Counted from the stretch's first letter, positions 9,235 to 15,801 are shown. The stretch: 19,581 nt of DNA from CAYHIW01 sp964356745 (GCA_964356745.1 CAYHIW010000017.1:1-19581), one strand, 5' to 3'. Numbers and translations: made by a program. The notes: a model not told the origin generated them from the letters alone.

Positions 9235-9968
9235 AAATTTCAATAATTATCGTCCATTGGAATACGCCAGATGAACTGAAAACTCAAATAGCAAAACTCA
9301 AATTGCAAAAAGATGTTGAGATTGTTGTGGTGGATAATAATTCCGAGGAGCATCCAAGTTGGATTAAAAAACAGTTTGAAAATATTCGGTTAATTCAAAA
9401 TACTAAAAATCTTGGTTTTGCAGCAGCTTGTAATCAAGGAGCTAAAATCGCAAAAGGGGAGTGGCTATTGTTTTTAAACCCCGATGTTTCAATTGGGGAA
9501 AAAGATATTTTTCAAATGGTAGAGTACGCAGAAAAACATAAAATAGATGCTTGCTCGCCACAAACAACAAATGAAAGTTATAAAAAACCACTTCCAACTC
9601 CCTTAACACTTCTTGTGGAGTTTAGTTTCTTAAAGAGACTCATCCCACTTACATTATTTCGTGTAAAAACACTAACCGGTGGTTGTCTTTTGATTCGATA
9701 TGAAGTGTTTAAAAAAATCAAAGGGTGGGATGAACAATTCTTTCTTTGGTTTGAAGACTCTGATCTTACCAAACGTCTGATAGGTAATAACTATCGAGTC
9801 GGTTGGATTCCGGTTACAATTAAACATAAGGGAGGATTATCTATCGAGCGCCTTAGTTGGACAGAGCAAAAGAAACTTTTTTTTCAGTCAATGAATCTCT
9901 ACTCGCAAAAACATTTTTCCTATTTTGGAAAAATTATTATTAAACTCGTTACGACATTAAATGTATAA
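9231..9968 (+). CDS. Glycosyltransferase family 2 (rhamnosyltransferase WbbL-like)
   Basis: This 245-aa protein has a full GT2 (GT-A) domain. Visible motifs are the opening strand ISIIIVHWNT, VVVDNNS (32-38, nucleotide binding), NLGFAAACNQG (60-70, typical of WbbL/rhamnosyltransferase-like GT2), FLNPDV (81-86, the DxD-equivalent metal site), TGGCLLIR (149-156) and WDEQFFLWFEDSDL (166-179, with the catalytic-base ED). It would add a sugar, often a deoxyhexose, to a lipid-linked glycan on the cytoplasmic face. It starts at the ATG overlapping the flippase stop. A perfect TATAAT (9964-9969) sits across its stop codon and probably serves the next gene. The enzyme class is confident; the sugar is not determinable. 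Confidence 0.88.
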   Translation: MKISIIIVHWNTPDELKTQIAKLKLQKDVEIVVVDNNSEEHPSWIKKQFENIRLIQNTKNLGFAAACNQGAKIAKGEWLLFLNPDVSIGEKDIFQMVEYAEKHKIDACSPQTTNESYKKPLPTPLTLLVEFSFLKRLIPLTLFRVKTLTGGCLLIRYEVFKKIKGWDEQFFLWFEDSDLTKRLIGNNYRVGWIPVTIKHKGGLSIERLSWTEQKKLFFQSMNLYSQKHFSYFGKIIIKLVTTLNV

Positions 9969-9969
9969 T
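9964..9969 (+). promoter_or_regulatory. Candidate -10 box for a leaderless epimerase transcript
   Basis: TATAAT overlaps the stop codon of the GT2 gene and ends 7 nt before the ATG at 9977. Initiation at the usual distance would place the first transcribed base on or next to the start codon, and no Shine-Dalgarno could fit between. The hexamer 17 bp upstream (9941-9946) is a poor -35 match, so the promoter is a prediction. Confidence 0.45.
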
Positions 9970-9976
9970 ATTAGAT

Positions 9977-10612
9977 ATGAAAATACTTGACGTTAAATCA
10001 CTCGTCATACCCGAAATCAAGGTAGTTCAATATCAGCGATTTGGAGACGAACGAGGTTACTTTACCGAAATCTATCGAAAAAACGATTTCGAATCGCACC
10101 CCAACACCGGCTTTCTCAAAAATATAGAGTTCACACAGATTAATGAAAGTTATGCAAAAAAAGGGGTTATAAAAGGCATGCACTTTCAATGGAATCCGTA
10201 TATGGCCAAATTAGTTAGACCAATAGCGGGAACCATGATCGACCTTTTTCTAGATATTCGCAAAAACTCTCCTACATTTGGAAAAGGCGCAGGATACAAA
10301 ATATCCTCAAACACTTCCGATGAAACTGGAGAATGGATATGGATACCGGTAGGCTTCGCGCACGGACTCTATTTTGAAGAAGATTCTGTACTCGAGTACA
10401 TGTGCACTGGTCAATGGGCACCAGATACAGAACGTTCTATATTGCCTCTGGATGAAAATATTGATTGGAGCCTTATGGATTCAAATCTTAAACTTCAATT
10501 TGACGAAGTGCGAAAATCCAATCCCATCATGACCGAAAAGGATAGAGATGGAATGACACTAAATCAGTGGGCAGAATCCAACGACTCAAATAATTTTATG
10601 TTTTCTGAATAA
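9977..10612 (+). CDS. RmlC/RfbC-family 4-keto-6-deoxyhexose epimerase (cupin fold)
   Basis: This 211-aa protein follows the RmlC pattern. DERGYF lies at 24-29, NESYAKKGVIKGMHFQ at 56-71 (catalytic His at 69), KLVR at 78-81, KNSPTFG at 96-102, IPVGFAHG at 123-130 and TEKD at 186-189, whose Asp 189 corresponds to the His-Asp dyad partner. RmlC converts dTDP-4-keto-6-deoxyglucose to dTDP-4-keto-rhamnose in the cytoplasm. By hand alignment to Salmonella RmlC, the conserved Tyr of the NYYSP segment is replaced (here GQWAP, Gln 146), and Arg before GLHF is Lys 66. The product or number of epimerised carbons may therefore differ. No rmlA, rmlB or rmlD is present in the window, but gmd is close by. 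Its 3' end overlaps the convergent methyltransferase gene by 17 bp. Confidence 0.8.
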   Translation: MKILDVKSLVIPEIKVVQYQRFGDERGYFTEIYRKNDFESHPNTGFLKNIEFTQINESYAKKGVIKGMHFQWNPYMAKLVRPIAGTMIDLFLDIRKNSPTFGKGAGYKISSNTSDETGEWIWIPVGFAHGLYFEEDSVLEYMCTGQWAPDTERSILPLDENIDWSLMDSNLKLQFDEVRKSNPIMTEKDRDGMTLNQWAESNDSNNFMFSE

Positions 10613-11318
10613 TAGCGACCAGTGTCAATCCAATTGGACTGCCAAACACCTCTTCGAATCTCAATATTTTGTCAAGGAAAAATCGAATCGCTGAGCTAAA
10701 AAAAGATTTCTTATATCGAAACTCTTCTCGAATTGGCGTCTTCAGGATTTTTTCGAAAAAAAAGTAGGCAAAAAATCCAAGCGTATTCCAATAATTAATA
10801 TTGATTACTTTTGCTCCCTTTACTACCGTTAGCTTGTCTATTAAATCTATTTTGTTGTATCTTCGATGGTGTCCCCACCCAATATCACGTTTACCAAAAA
10901 GAAATTGATGAGCAGGAACCGTAATGACAAGATACCCCCACGGCTTAACAAACGAATATAGATTTTCGAGCGCTTGCTTGTCATTTTCAATATGCTCAAT
11001 AACATCAGATGCCACAACTACATCGTATGATTGATTTCCCTTGAGCTTACTTATATCTCCTTGTCGTATGGAAACATCTTTAAGTTTGTAGTCTTCTTTC
11101 ATTTGATGCACCTGGTCTTTTTCAAGCTCTATACCTTCAGCATTAAATCCTTTATTCAAAAAAAACTTAAGAAACAGTCCGTTCCCAGCACCAATATCGA
11201 TAAATGTTCCTTTTTTTATCGGGAGGCGCTTGTAAATAAATCGCGCGAGGTTGGTAATTCGTAAATCGTAGTCGGAAGAAGAGAGGGACAGTTGTTGTGA
11301 CTGCAGATTATCAGGCAT
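10596..11318 (-). CDS. Class I SAM-dependent methyltransferase (glycan-cluster type)
   Basis: This 240-aa protein has motif I FIDIGAGNG at 39-47, the acidic strand-2 residue in GIELE (62-66), QGDIS at 86-90 and ASDVIEHIEND at 103-113. The subfamily signature is VPAHQFLFGKRD...GHHRRY at 134-154. The GHxRRY segment is common in methyltransferases found beside glycosyltransferases. The C-terminal ~60 residues include a hydrophobic stretch (TLGFFAYFFFEKIL), suggesting membrane contact. The start ATG lies 8 bp inside the 3' end of gmd, so the two are co-transcribed and probably translationally coupled. Its stop end overlaps the convergent epimerase gene by 17 bp. It may methylate the sugar made by Gmd or a glycan intermediate; this is inference. 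Confidence 0.82.
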   Translation of the reverse strand: MPDNLQSQQLSLSSSDYDLRITNLARFIYKRLPIKKGTFIDIGAGNGLFLKFFLNKGFNAEGIELEKDQVHQMKEDYKLKDVSIRQGDISKLKGNQSYDVVVASDVIEHIENDKQALENLYSFVKPWGYLVITVPAHQFLFGKRDIGWGHHRRYNKIDLIDKLTVVKGAKVININYWNTLGFFAYFFFEKILKTPIREEFRYKKSFFSSAIRFFLDKILRFEEVFGSPIGLTLVAIIQKT

Positions 11319-12291
11319 TTGACTTAAGTCTTTCTAGATCGGCGTCAACCATCATTTTAATAAGTTCCGCAAAAGATACTTTTGGTTGCCAACCCAATAC
11401 TTTTTGAGCTTTATCTGCCTTTCCTTGAAGGTTAGGGACCTCAGCTGGTCTAAGAAAACGAGGATCTGTCTTTACGTACTGTTGCCAATCGGATATTCCA
11501 ACATGAGAAAATGCGAGTTCAATCATTTCTTTTACTGAATGGCTTTCTCCGCTTGCGATAACATAGTCGTCAGGCTTATCGTACTGCATCATCAAATACA
11601 TTGCCTCAACATAATCCCCGGCAAATCCCCAATCCCTTTTGGCCTCTAAGTTACCGAGAAGTAATTCTTTTGACAATCCCAATTTAATTCTCGCAACACC
11701 ATCGGTAACTTTTCGTGTTACAAACTGAATTCCTCTAAGCGGCGACTCATGATTGAATAGAACGCCATTACAGGCAAAAATCCCAAATGATTCACGATAG
11801 TTCACGGTCATCCAGTACGCATACACTTTAGAAACACCGTACGGACTTCGTGGATGAAACTGGGTATTCTCGTCTTGAAAGCCATCTCTTATTCCTAAAC
11901 CAAACATTTCTGAGGTTGACGCCTGATAGAACTTGGTAGTTGGAGAAACAAATTTTATCGCATTGAGTATAAAAAGAACTCCAAGCGAGTTTACTTCGGT
12001 TGTAAGTTTGGCCTGCTCCCATGAAGATCCAACAAACGACTGAGCCGCAAGATTATAGATCTCATCAGGCCTCGTATTTCTAATCAAATTCATAAGAGAT
12101 GACTCATCAGTCATATCTCCTTCAACGAAATTGATTTCTTTAGTAACCTTTAAATAATCGGTGTTATCAAAGTTTGGGTTAGAGTAGCGAGACATCATCC
12201 CGTACACTTTATACCCCTTTTCAAGAAGCAACTTCGCAAGATAAGGACCATCTTGTCCTAAGATTCCAGTAACCAGCGCTATTTTAGGCAT
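11311..12291 (-). CDS. gmd: GDP-mannose 4,6-dehydratase
   Basis: This 326-aa member of the extended short-chain dehydrogenase family makes GDP-4-keto-6-deoxymannose from GDP-mannose in the cytoplasm. That product is the precursor of GDP-fucose, GDP-rhamnose and related sugars. Visible motifs: NADP-binding TGILGQDG at 8-15, LAAQSFVGSSWEQ at 81-93, STSEMFG at 125-131 (catalytic Thr and Glu), SPYGVSK at 149-155 (Tyr 151, Lys 155), NHESPLRGIQFVTRK at 180-194 and GNLEAKRDWGFAGDYVEAM at 213-231. These are characteristic of Gmd. One Arg of the usual SPRRG is Leu here. Length is slightly short but normal. It starts with no Shine-Dalgarno, 7 nt after a TATAAT. No GDP-fucose synthase or Rmd reductase gene is in the window, so the next step is encoded elsewhere or done by a neighbour. 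Confidence 0.95.
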   Translation of the reverse strand: MPKIALVTGILGQDGPYLAKLLLEKGYKVYGMMSRYSNPNFDNTDYLKVTKEINFVEGDMTDESSLMNLIRNTRPDEIYNLAAQSFVGSSWEQAKLTTEVNSLGVLFILNAIKFVSPTTKFYQASTSEMFGLGIRDGFQDENTQFHPRSPYGVSKVYAYWMTVNYRESFGIFACNGVLFNHESPLRGIQFVTRKVTDGVARIKLGLSKELLLGNLEAKRDWGFAGDYVEAMYLMMQYDKPDDYVIASGESHSVKEMIELAFSHVGISDWQQYVKTDPRFLRPAEVPNLQGKADKAQKVLGWQPKVSFAELIKMMVDADLERLKSNA

Positions 12292-12298
12292 ATAAATT

Positions 12299-12307
12299 AT
12301 TATAACA
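12299..12307 (-). promoter_or_regulatory. Extended -10 promoter for gmd (leaderless)
   Basis: On the minus strand TGT directly precedes TATAAT (12299-12304), giving the extended -10 form TGN-TATAAT. The box ends 7 nt before the gmd ATG, so the transcript would begin at or within a base of the start codon. No good -35 is seen, as expected for an extended -10 promoter. Confidence 0.5.
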
Positions 12308-12315
12308 TCAAACTT

Positions 12316-12324
12316 TGTTACAAT
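12316..12324 (+). promoter_or_regulatory. Extended -10 promoter for the second flippase gene
   Basis: TGT followed by TACAAT (12319-12324) ends 8 nt before ATG 12333. It stands back to back with the gmd promoter inside a 41-bp divergent gap. An overlapping alternative, TATACT (12324-12329), is too close to the ATG. Transcripts would have essentially no 5' leader. Confidence 0.45.
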
Positions 12325-12332
12325 ATACTGAT

Positions 12333-13613
12333 ATGTTTGAACGTCTCGTGCAATTTATTCGCCGTCCCACTAGTCGTGACGTCATCATAAATACATTCGG
12401 CAATTATTTGAATGTTTTCTTCACTGCTCTTTTTGCTCTCGTACTGGTAAGAGTTATGTCACCATCTGAATATGGGGTTTTAAGCGTCTTACTTGGCATC
12501 TCGTATGTTTTAGCAAACGCCTTAGACTTTGGAACAACCGCCACAATCTACTCATATCTTCCAACTCTCCTTGAAGAGAAAACCTATCAGCTCTACATAT
12601 TTATTAAAACGACGTTTTACTATCAAACGCTCTTTGCAATCATTACCATAAGCGCACTTGCGATTTTCTTTCCCTATCTGGACGAGATTTTCTTTAAAAC
12701 AAACGCGCCGGCATGGCAACTGTATCTTGCGCTGCTATCGGTTCTTCTTTTTATCTGGCAAAACTTTGTATCTAACATACTTCTTGCCTCAAAAAAGTTT
12801 TTCAAAGTTAACCTTTATGTCAACATTTCCAATCTGATTAAAACCATCGTTTTATTCTCTCTGATTCCATTCGGGCTCATTAATGTCGGCTCTGTCATTT
12901 TTGTTTTTGGGATTTTGGGTTCCATTCTCTTTTTTATTCCACTCCTTATTGAAAAAAGAGATTTGTACCCAATCATCATGAAACAAAAAATACAAAAAGA
13001 GGAGTTTCGCTTTGGCTATACGTTAACGTATTTTTTAGGAACACAGATGTTTAATATGGGATTGCGTATGGATCTCTTCTTACTTTCATTTTTCCAGTTC
13101 AAAAATGAAGTAGGGTATTACGGTCTCGCACAGAAGGTCATCATTTCCATAATGACTACCATCGTCAGTATTACACAGGTCTTATCTCCCAACTTCTCAC
13201 AAGCGTCAACGAAAAAAGAAGCCAAACATGTTATCAAAACAAGTCTCTTGTATCTTTCTATGCCCGCAGCGCTATTTCTACTACTATTAATAACCCCCGC
13301 TCAGGTTTTCGATTTGTTTTTTACCAAAGCTTTCTCTCAAACATCGTCAATTACCAAAAGTCTTGTTATACCGTTTGTTTTTTATTCATTGAGCATGTTT
13401 CTCTGGCTCTTCATTCTTTATACAGCCAAAAAGCCAATCTATTTTTTGATTTCACAAGCGGTTTTTTTTACCACTATGACTGTCGGATGCGCAATACTTA
13501 TTCCTAAACTTCGTGTTTTTGCACCTTCATACGTTTTAACGTTGTCATTTTTCTTATCTTCGATTATTTTAGGTTTTGCAGCAGTATATGAGTACCGCAA
13601 ACTACCAAACTGA
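12333..13613 (+). CDS. Second Wzx-type polysaccharide flippase
   Basis: This 426-aa polytopic protein has about 12-14 hydrophobic helices. After a short basic N-terminus it shows the family opening: NTFGNYLNVFFTALFALVLVRVMSPSEYGVLSVLL, a loop with DFGTTATIYSYLP and a further helix pair. It would flip lipid-linked oligosaccharides across the membrane. The start is ATG 12333; a TTG at 12315 would put the promoter inside the gene and is less likely. The protein differs clearly from the flippase at 8035-9234 (different loops, longer), so this is not a recent duplication. It overlaps the next gene, a GT2, by 26 bp, which pairs a flippase with its own glycosyltransferase again. Confidence 0.87.
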   Translation: MFERLVQFIRRPTSRDVIINTFGNYLNVFFTALFALVLVRVMSPSEYGVLSVLLGISYVLANALDFGTTATIYSYLPTLLEEKTYQLYIFIKTTFYYQTLFAIITISALAIFFPYLDEIFFKTNAPAWQLYLALLSVLLFIWQNFVSNILLASKKFFKVNLYVNISNLIKTIVLFSLIPFGLINVGSVIFVFGILGSILFFIPLLIEKRDLYPIIMKQKIQKEEFRFGYTLTYFLGTQMFNMGLRMDLFLLSFFQFKNEVGYYGLAQKVIISIMTTIVSITQVLSPNFSQASTKKEAKHVIKTSLLYLSMPAALFLLLLITPAQVFDLFFTKAFSQTSSITKSLVIPFVFYSLSMFLWLFILYTAKKPIYFLISQAVFFTTMTVGCAILIPKLRVFAPSYVLTLSFFLSSIILGFAAVYEYRKLPN

Positions 13614-14400
13614 AGTCGTAATTATTATTCCGTTTCTCTCGAATATTGACGGCCTTGAGAATCTACTTAACTGTCTCATTAAAGAAAACAAATCGTTTCC
13701 TATTGTCATTGTTAATAATGGAGCAAAACCGATGAATGAGATTAAAGATCTTTCGATGCTCCCACTCACTATCATTGATATTCACGAACCAAAAAATGTC
13801 GGTTTTGCCAAAGCCTGCAACGATGGAGCCAAAAAGGCTAAAGAATTATTTCAACCACAGTTCTTGTTGTTTTTGAATGATGACGTTACGTTTACAGAGA
13901 AATGGATTGATTCTTGCTTGAAGGAACTCAAGGAAAAGAAATGGATCGCAACAACACCCGTCCTACTCAAAAGCAATGGATCGATTGAAAATGTAGGATA
14001 CAGAGTTATGAAAAAGGGGAAGGTAGAACTAGAAGTAAATCGAGCATCACAAAAGATAATTGACGGACTATCTGCAACGGCACTTATCATAAAGTCGACA
14101 GAATTTTTTACTCTTAATGGATTTGATGAACGATTTTTTGCATATCTAGAAGATGTTGATTTGTTTTTGCGTCTTAAAAAAGCAGGGAAGAAATTTGGAG
14201 TAACCAAGAACTCTGTTGTGTTTCACGCAGGACAAGCAACTTCCTCGAAAAACAGTGTAAAAAAAGCATATCTTGATTTTAGGAATTGGGTGCTTCTCAT
14301 TGGAAACAACTACACACCTTCGGAAATCATAAGCAATTTCCCTTCAATAGCTCTGGAGCGAATGAAAAATGCTTGGGGAATAGTAAAAGCTACTTTGTAG
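13588..14400 (+). CDS. Glycosyltransferase family 2
   Basis: This 270-aa protein has the GT2 core: VVIIIPF at 10-16, VIVNNGAKP at 40-48, the NVGFAKACNDGAKKA segment at 70-84, FLNDDV at 95-100 (metal site), ATALIIKS at 163-170 and NGFDERFFAYLEDVDLFLRL at 177-196, with the catalytic-base ED. This resembles rhamnosyltransferase-like GT2 enzymes acting on lipid-linked glycans in the cytoplasm. The start used is ATG 13588. A TTG at 13576 in the same frame would add four residues; neither has a convincing ribosome-binding site. The 26-bp overlap with the flippase gene suggests co-translation. Its 3' end overlaps the convergent GT-C gene by 11 bp. Confidence 0.85.
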   Translation: MSTANYQTEVVIIIPFLSNIDGLENLLNCLIKENKSFPIVIVNNGAKPMNEIKDLSMLPLTIIDIHEPKNVGFAKACNDGAKKAKELFQPQFLLFLNDDVTFTEKWIDSCLKELKEKKWIATTPVLLKSNGSIENVGYRVMKKGKVELEVNRASQKIIDGLSATALIIKSTEFFTLNGFDERFFAYLEDVDLFLRLKKAGKKFGVTKNSVVFHAGQATSSKNSVKKAYLDFRNWVLLIGNNYTPSEIISNFPSIALERMKNAWGIVKATL

Positions 14401-15787
14401 TCCAAACTTCATAACTCACAGTTCGGAACTGTGATTCGTTTATCTTACGGTATTTATTCTTTTTAAGCTGCTCTTGATAATTGTATCCATATATATCTGT
14501 CGAGTAGGGGAGAACATATAAATGTTCAAATGGTTTAATGGTTAAATGGTTTAATGTACGAATATCTTTTATTTTTATTTCATTGTTGTAATACAAAACT
14601 GGGTCAGAGGATGAAGGAATCATATAAATTGTGTTTGTTGATTGTGAAAGATCGGTAACGAGTGACTTCCAGTCTTCTCGATGGTATTGAGGGAAAAGCA
14701 AATACAAAAGTGAAAAAATTAAAAATCCAGAAGTAATAATGTATCGTTGCCAATTTTTCTGAATGATAATGGCAAGAATAATTGACAAAGGAACAATAAG
14801 ATACAGAAATCTAAAATACTGAAGTAATGGTTTATAAAACGAAACAACAAACCCAAATACGATTGGAGCTATCAATAAAAAAATGAACGTTATAATGTCA
14901 TGCCGAACTTGTTTCGGCATCTTCTTGAGATTCTGAAATAAATTCAGAATGACAAAATAAGAAATTAAAATTGTCCAAAGTCCAGATACTAAATAATAGA
15001 CCATCTTCGGCTCCCAGCTTATTCTGCCGGACGTGAACTTGATAGGGAAGAGAAGTAGGTTTTTTACTTCTGCCTTTCCAAGCACCGGACTCCAGTTTTT
15101 TACTTCCTGAAGAACGATACCAGAATGCATTATTTGTTTTTGGAAAAGAGGAAATAAAATAAGACCGGCAAGTATACTTCCCGGAAGAATTAAAGTAAGT
15201 AATTTAAATTCTTTTTTAAAAAGTAAGTACAGGTACATAGCAGCGATAAAAAACACCGACCCATAAAACGTAAACAAACTCAAAACAATGCAGCCATTTA
15301 TGATTAGTAATAATTTTAAGTTTTGAGTTGCATTTTTGAATTTTGAATTTTGAATTTTGAATTTGATGAGCACATATAAAAATAAAGACAATAGAAATGT
15401 GCTCATCATGTACATCCTCGCTTCCTGTGAGTAATAAACAATCAACGGATTAAACAAGAAAAATGCCACAGCATACATCCCAACAATTTGACCATTTAAC
15501 AATTTAGCAATTCGGTAAATCACACACCCCGTCAACAACGAAAATATTACTGATGGCATACGCAGCGCAACTTCTGTGTATCCGAAAATATTTGTCCAGA
15601 GTTTTAAAAATAGATAATAGAGTGGGGGATGAAAATCATTTGGAGAGAATTTAGTAACGATGTCGAAAAAAGAAAAGTTCTTTACGACATTTGCAGTGGT
15701 CGCCTCATCCAACCATAGAGATTGGTTTAAATTAATAAGCCGTATCAAAAACGCAAGGAGGAAAATAAAGAAGATAGATTTTTTCAT
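14390..15787 (-). CDS. ArnT/PMT-like GT-C glycosyltransferase carrying in-frame repeat elements
   Basis: This 465-aa protein shows the PMT_2 layout: helix at 4-20, outer-loop SLWLDEAT at 23-30 (Asp 27, Glu 28), FHPPLYYLFLKLW at 52-64, ALRMPSV at 74-80, YYSQEARMY at 118-126, about 10 helices in all and an outer C-terminal domain of about 100 residues. It would use a polyprenyl-phosphate sugar on the outer membrane face. The start is ATG 15787; the upstream extension of this frame runs into the tRNA gene and is rejected. Four short DNA repeats lie inside it without breaking the frame, encoding residues about 92-103, 142-158, 279-297 and 411-420. Three of these coincide with loops between helices or the soluble tail. 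The gene lies 14 nt downstream of tRNA-Gly and is probably co-transcribed with it. Confidence 0.85.
   Translation of the reverse strand: MKKSIFFIFLLAFLIRLINLNQSLWLDEATTANVVKNFSFFDIVTKFSPNDFHPPLYYLFLKLWTNIFGYTEVALRMPSVIFSLLTGCVIYRIAKLLNGQIVGMYAVAFFLFNPLIVYYSQEARMYMMSTFLLSLFLYVLIKFKIQNSKFKNATQNLKLLLIINGCIVLSLFTFYGSVFFIAAMYLYLLFKKEFKLLTLILPGSILAGLILFPLFQKQIMHSGIVLQEVKNWSPVLGKAEVKNLLLFPIKFTSGRISWEPKMVYYLVSGLWTILISYFVILNLFQNLKKMPKQVRHDIITFIFLLIAPIVFGFVVSFYKPLLQYFRFLYLIVPLSIILAIIIQKNWQRYIITSGFLIFSLLYLLFPQYHREDWKSLVTDLSQSTNTIYMIPSSSDPVLYYNNEIKIKDIRTLNHLTIKPFEHLYVLPYSTDIYGYNYQEQLKKNKYRKINESQFRTVSYEVWTTK
14416..14434 (+). terminator. Possible terminator hairpin at a convergent gene junction
   Basis: A perfect 8-bp stem (TCACAGTT / AACTGTGA) with a CGG loop begins 16 nt after the stop of the + strand GT2 gene and is followed by TTCGTTT. 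It lies inside the last codons of the convergent GT-C gene. The U-tract is poor, so this is a tentative call. Confidence 0.3.
14529..14556 (+). repeat. Octamer tandem repeat (3.5 units) inside the GT-C gene
   Basis: Units are AATGGTTT, AATGGTTA, AATGGTTT and a final AATG, an exact 8-bp period. It is read in frame by the minus-strand GT-C gene as part of its soluble tail (NHLTIKPFEH). The period of 8 is not a multiple of 3, so it is a DNA-level pattern and not a protein repeat. Confidence 0.7.
14897..14953 (+). repeat. 57-bp double-hairpin palindromic element inserted in frame
   Basis: The element begins GTCAT and ends ATGAC. It holds two perfect 8-bp stems with 5-nt loops: ATGCCGAA/TTCGGCAT (14900-14920) and ATTCTGAA/TTCAGAAT (14930-14950). 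The two halves are also imperfect inverted copies of each other. Its length is 19 codons exactly. The GT-C gene reads through it as NLFQNL...PKQVRHD, in a cytoplasmic loop between two helices. From memory, sequences encoding similar peptides recur in unrelated bacterial proteins, and Rickettsia palindromic elements are a known precedent for in-frame insertion. Confidence 0.8.
15314..15367 (+). repeat. Heptamer repeat array inside the GT-C gene
   Basis: Four exact TTTTGAA units run from 15334 to 15361. They are flanked by degenerate units (TTTTAAG at 15314, TTTTGAG at 15321, TTTGAT at the end). The minus-strand gene reads it as FKIQNSKFKNATQNLKL, a basic loop between two helices at residues about 142-158. 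Confidence 0.75.
15481..15512 (+). repeat. Octamer repeat array (4 units) inside the GT-C gene
   Basis: Units CAACAATT, TGACCATT, TAACAATT and TAGCAATT share an 8-bp period. The minus-strand gene reads it as IAKLLNGQIVG in the short loop between two helices (residues about 92-103). Confidence 0.65.
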
Positions 15788-15801
15788 TATTCTAAGAAAT
15801 T

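Noticed and set aside
13851..14207. 118-aa minus-strand open frame
   Set aside because: It is a shadow of the GT2 gene, whose motifs are conserved on the + strand; it has no recognisable domain or start signal.
15314..15367. CRISPR-like array
   Set aside because: Units are 7 bp without spacers and lie inside a coding gene; no cas genes are present.
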